Assembly: GCA_905234695.1 (NCBI GenBank)
Contig: CAJOHZ010000021.1
Location: 1-64,000, forward strand
Source: an uncultured Bacteroidales bacterium
GTDB lineage: Bacteria; Bacteroidota; Bacteroidia; Bacteroidales; P3
Direction of reading: 5' to 3'
Length of the DNA: 64,000 nucleotides
Shown here: positions 62,245-64,000 of the stretch, piece after piece
Layout of the letters: the number at the start of each line of letters is the position of its first letter
Position numbering within the stretch: the first letter of the stretch is position 1
Program-made: the position numbers and the translations under genes
The notes under the pieces: generated by a model
Told to the model about the DNA's origin: nothing
The model's database searches: none
What the model saw: the letters and a program-made list of their open reading frames with translations, nothing else

Positions 62245-63576
62245 ATGATATATCGGACTGCATTACAATATCTTGAGAAATGGGCAGAATCTCCAGAACA
62301 CAAACCGTTGATTATTCGGGGTGCACGACAGGTCGGGAAAACGACCCTAATAAACCAGTTCTCCGAGAAATTCGACAATTATCTATACCTTAACCTCGAC
62401 CGCAAAAGGGATTGCAGTCTGTTTGTCGAAGATGACATTCCCACATTGATAGATCGCATACATATCCATTGCCGCAAACAAAAAAGCGATGGAAAAACGC
62501 TGCTGTTCATCGACGAGATACAGAACTCGCCCGAGGCGGTTCGCTTATTGCGTTATTTTCGGGAAGAGGCGCCCTCGCTTTTCGTGGTTGCCGCCGGTTC
62601 TCTCCTTGAAACACTTATAGACACCCATGTTTCATTCCCTGTAGGACGTGTCGAGTACATGGCATTAAGGCCGTGTTCATTTTTGGAGTTCCTGAATGGC
62701 ATCGGAGAAGAATATGACGCTGAAGTCATCAAAGGCCTTGCAGGCGATGCCATCCACGAGAGGCTTATGAACCATTTCCTCAACTATGTGCTGGTGGGAG
62801 GTATGCCAGAAGCCATCATGAAGTATTCCGAACGTCGCGATGTCCTGGCTGTGAATCAGATTTACAGCACCTTTCTGAACGCATACTCGGACGATGTGCA
62901 GAAGTATGCGCAAAACAAAACAATGGCTGCCGTCATACGCCATATTCTCAGGCAAGGATGGGCCTATGCGGCAGAGCCCATCAGCTTTAACAATTTCGCC
63001 GAAAGCAACTATCGTTCACGCGAAATGGGCGAAGCGTTCCGTACAATAGAGCGGGCGTTGCTGCTCGAATTGGTATATCCCATCACAGTAGAACAGATTC
63101 CACTAATGCCCAACATGCGCAGGAAACCGAAGCTGATGTGGCTCGACACGGGACTGGCAAACTATTATGCCGGTGTCCGAAGCGAGATATTCAATGTTGA
63201 CGACATCATGTCCGTTTGGAAAGGGCGTATCGCCGAGCATATTGTGGCACAAGAGTTGGTGTCAGAAAATTTCGAGTTCGGCATTCGTCGCAACTATTGG
63301 GTACGAGACAAGGAAGGGGCTTCCTCGGAAGTCGACCTAGTATATCAGTTTGGCAACAAGGTGATTCCCGTCGAAGTAAAAAGCGGCACCAATTCAAAAC
63401 TGCGATCATTGCACCAATTCATCGACCGTGCCCCTCACGATATTGCCGTGCGAGTCTGGACTGGACGATATTCTGTTGACAATGTGAAAACCCTGGCAGG
63501 AAAGCCCTTCCGTCTCGTCAACCTTCCATTCTACTATGTAGGCCAACTGGACAGGGTTCTGTCAAGAATAATGTGA
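62245..63576 (+). CDS. AAA-family ATPase with DUF4143 C-terminal domain
   Basis: The 443-aa protein has Walker A IIRGARQVGKTTLINQF at residues 23-38 and Walker B LLFIDEIQNSPEAVRLL near residue 90, then VVAAGSLLETLID (sensor region) and the DUF4143 domain (YRSREMGEAFRTIERALLLELVYPI, SSEVDLVYQFGNKVIPVEVKSG near the end, a nuclease-like motif). Members are widespread in Bacteroidota, and function is unknown. A short -7 box and 27-bp direct repeats precede it. The start is the first ATG after the promoter. A second, broken relative may lie downstream. Confidence 0.88.
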   Translation: MIYRTALQYLEKWAESPEHKPLIIRGARQVGKTTLINQFSEKFDNYLYLNLDRKRDCSLFVEDDIPTLIDRIHIHCRKQKSDGKTLLFIDEIQNSPEAVRLLRYFREEAPSLFVVAAGSLLETLIDTHVSFPVGRVEYMALRPCSFLEFLNGIGEEYDAEVIKGLAGDAIHERLMNHFLNYVLVGGMPEAIMKYSERRDVLAVNQIYSTFLNAYSDDVQKYAQNKTMAAVIRHILRQGWAYAAEPISFNNFAESNYRSREMGEAFRTIERALLLELVYPITVEQIPLMPNMRRKPKLMWLDTGLANYYAGVRSEIFNVDDIMSVWKGRIAEHIVAQELVSENFEFGIRRNYWVRDKEGASSEVDLVYQFGNKVIPVEVKSGTNSKLRSLHQFIDRAPHDIAVRVWTGRYSVDNVKTLAGKPFRLVNLPFYYVGQLDRVLSRIM

Positions 63577-63759
63577 TTGTATTTCTATAACGACATAGCG
63601 GCATCGTACAGTCAGAGGTGACGATGGAGGATTTATTTGTATGATTTATTCCTAAAGATGGTTTACTCTATTGCAAACTACAGCATCTGTATCGGAATAA
63701 CTCTGAAACAAAAAAAATCACGGTAAAAATAAAGTCGCCCATAAAAATGTAAAATCTGT

Positions 63760-63831
63760 ATGTACAAACGGAAAATAGAACAGACGTTGAGCCAGTGGAA
63801 GGCGAAGAAGGCGTACTGCCCAAAAGGATGA
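63760..63831 (+). pseudogene. Truncated start of a second AAA-type ATPase, interrupted
   Basis: From ATG at 63760 the frame reads MYKRKIEQTLSQWKAKKAYCPKG and then TGA. MYKRKIE.TL..WK is how many Bacteroidota AAA ATPases of this class begin, usually followed by PLVIKG and Walker A. Here the match ends in the CCCAAAAGG repeat that follows, so the gene looks broken or continues elsewhere. The 63577-63759 stretch holds no gene I can support. Confidence 0.4.
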
Positions 63832-63924
63832 AATTACTACCCAAAAGGCAAATGAAGAGCTGATTTCTACTACCCAAAGGGAAGATTCAGCTGCCCCAAA
63901 AAGCAAAACAACTACCCAAAAGCC
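63816..63924 (+). repeat. In-register CTxCCCAAAAG repeats at the right edge
   Basis: Five copies of CTRCCCMAAAR start at 63816, 63837, 63870, 63891 and 63912, with spacings of 21, 33, 21 and 21 bp, all multiples of three. Each frame is broken by stops on plus; the minus frame 63718-63999 stays open but is low complexity. Confidence 0.55.
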
Positions 63925-64000
63925 CCTTGGGTTTTGGCGCAGTTGCGCCAGCATTGCGCCACGGCCCACAACGAATACATGGAAAGACATCAGAACCAAG

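Noticed and set aside
63718-63999. 93-aa minus-strand ORF with FWVV repeats
   Set aside because: It is low complexity and derives from the CTxCCCAAAAG repeats; no start signal or domain is visible.

Overview
The window looks like chromosomal DNA from a member of the Bacteroidota, most likely an uncultured, moderately high-G+C Bacteroidales. Three things support this. Several genes have upstream boxes of the Bacteroidota form TAnnTTTG. Secreted proteins end in type IX secretion (T9SS) sorting domains of both the A and B kinds. PorT-like barrels, BspA-type LRR proteins and Bacteroidota-style lipoproteins also occur. I see no rRNA, tRNA, CRISPR array or prophage. The window opens inside one gene, and no complete gene follows the ATPase that ends at 63576.

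Layout. (1) 1-7743 holds a giant T9SS adhesin-like gene, cut by the left window edge. It is built of Fn3, jelly-roll (choice-of-anchor J), GEVED and about 14 InlB-type repeats, and two frameshifts at the same repeat motif split it into three ORFs. (2) 7978-17510 (+): an AGCS amino-acid symporter, a predicted beta-helix protein, a Ser/Arg-rich secreted protein, a nucleoside phosphorylase, two exported proteins and the ribosome GTPase TypA. (3) 17525-26467 (-): a tightly overlapped ten-gene run, sufB, trmH-like, C_GCAxxG_C_C protein, HD hydrolase, mpl, lipoprotein, KOW-like/coiled-coil protein, ispG and two 7TM regulators, mostly joined by 4-bp ATGA overlaps. (4) 26522-29275 (-): an MsrA fused to a free-methionine-R-sulfoxide reductase (GAF) domain, xerD and mtgA. 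(5) 29678-35303 (+): gapA, a ParDE-like toxin-antitoxin pair, a preQ1-I riboswitch controlling queC-queD-queE-queF, fabG and a BtuF-like lipoprotein. (6) 35300-42087 (-): an S41 protease, a PorT-like barrel, P5C dehydrogenase, a hypothetical protein and a BspA-like LRR protein whose signal peptide is restored by a one-base shift. (7) 42376-54199: a small lipoprotein (+), then on the minus strand folC, an outer-membrane barrel, a 1059-aa TPR protein, a thioredoxin-fold protein without CxxC, an Omp85-like barrel and a GltS-like carrier. (8) 54339-63576 (+): a lipoprotein, a GNAT acetyltransferase, an acyltransferase-3, an M28 peptidase fused to an outer-membrane barrel, a T9SS type B cargo protein and an AAA/DUF4143 ATPase. 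The right edge carries a broken ATPase start followed by an in-register CTxCCCAAAAG repeat.

The intergenic DNA is unusually structured. There are three copies of a 151-163 bp MITE with terminal inverted repeats and 3-bp target duplications, two of them flanking one gene. There are two copies of a 190-240 bp element containing (GATCTTCCCAT)5-6. Three minus-strand genes are preceded by a hairpin-plus-promoter module. A small palindromic sequence encodes a shared GVHGGTPLQ-like peptide inside unrelated genes.

Functionally, the que operon with its riboswitch makes preQ1 for tRNA modification. SufB supplies Fe-S clusters and sits in one operon with the Fe-S enzyme IspG. mpl, mtgA and the outer-membrane and T9SS genes point to cell-wall recycling and an active cell surface. 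All calls are from reading the sequence; no database search was run.
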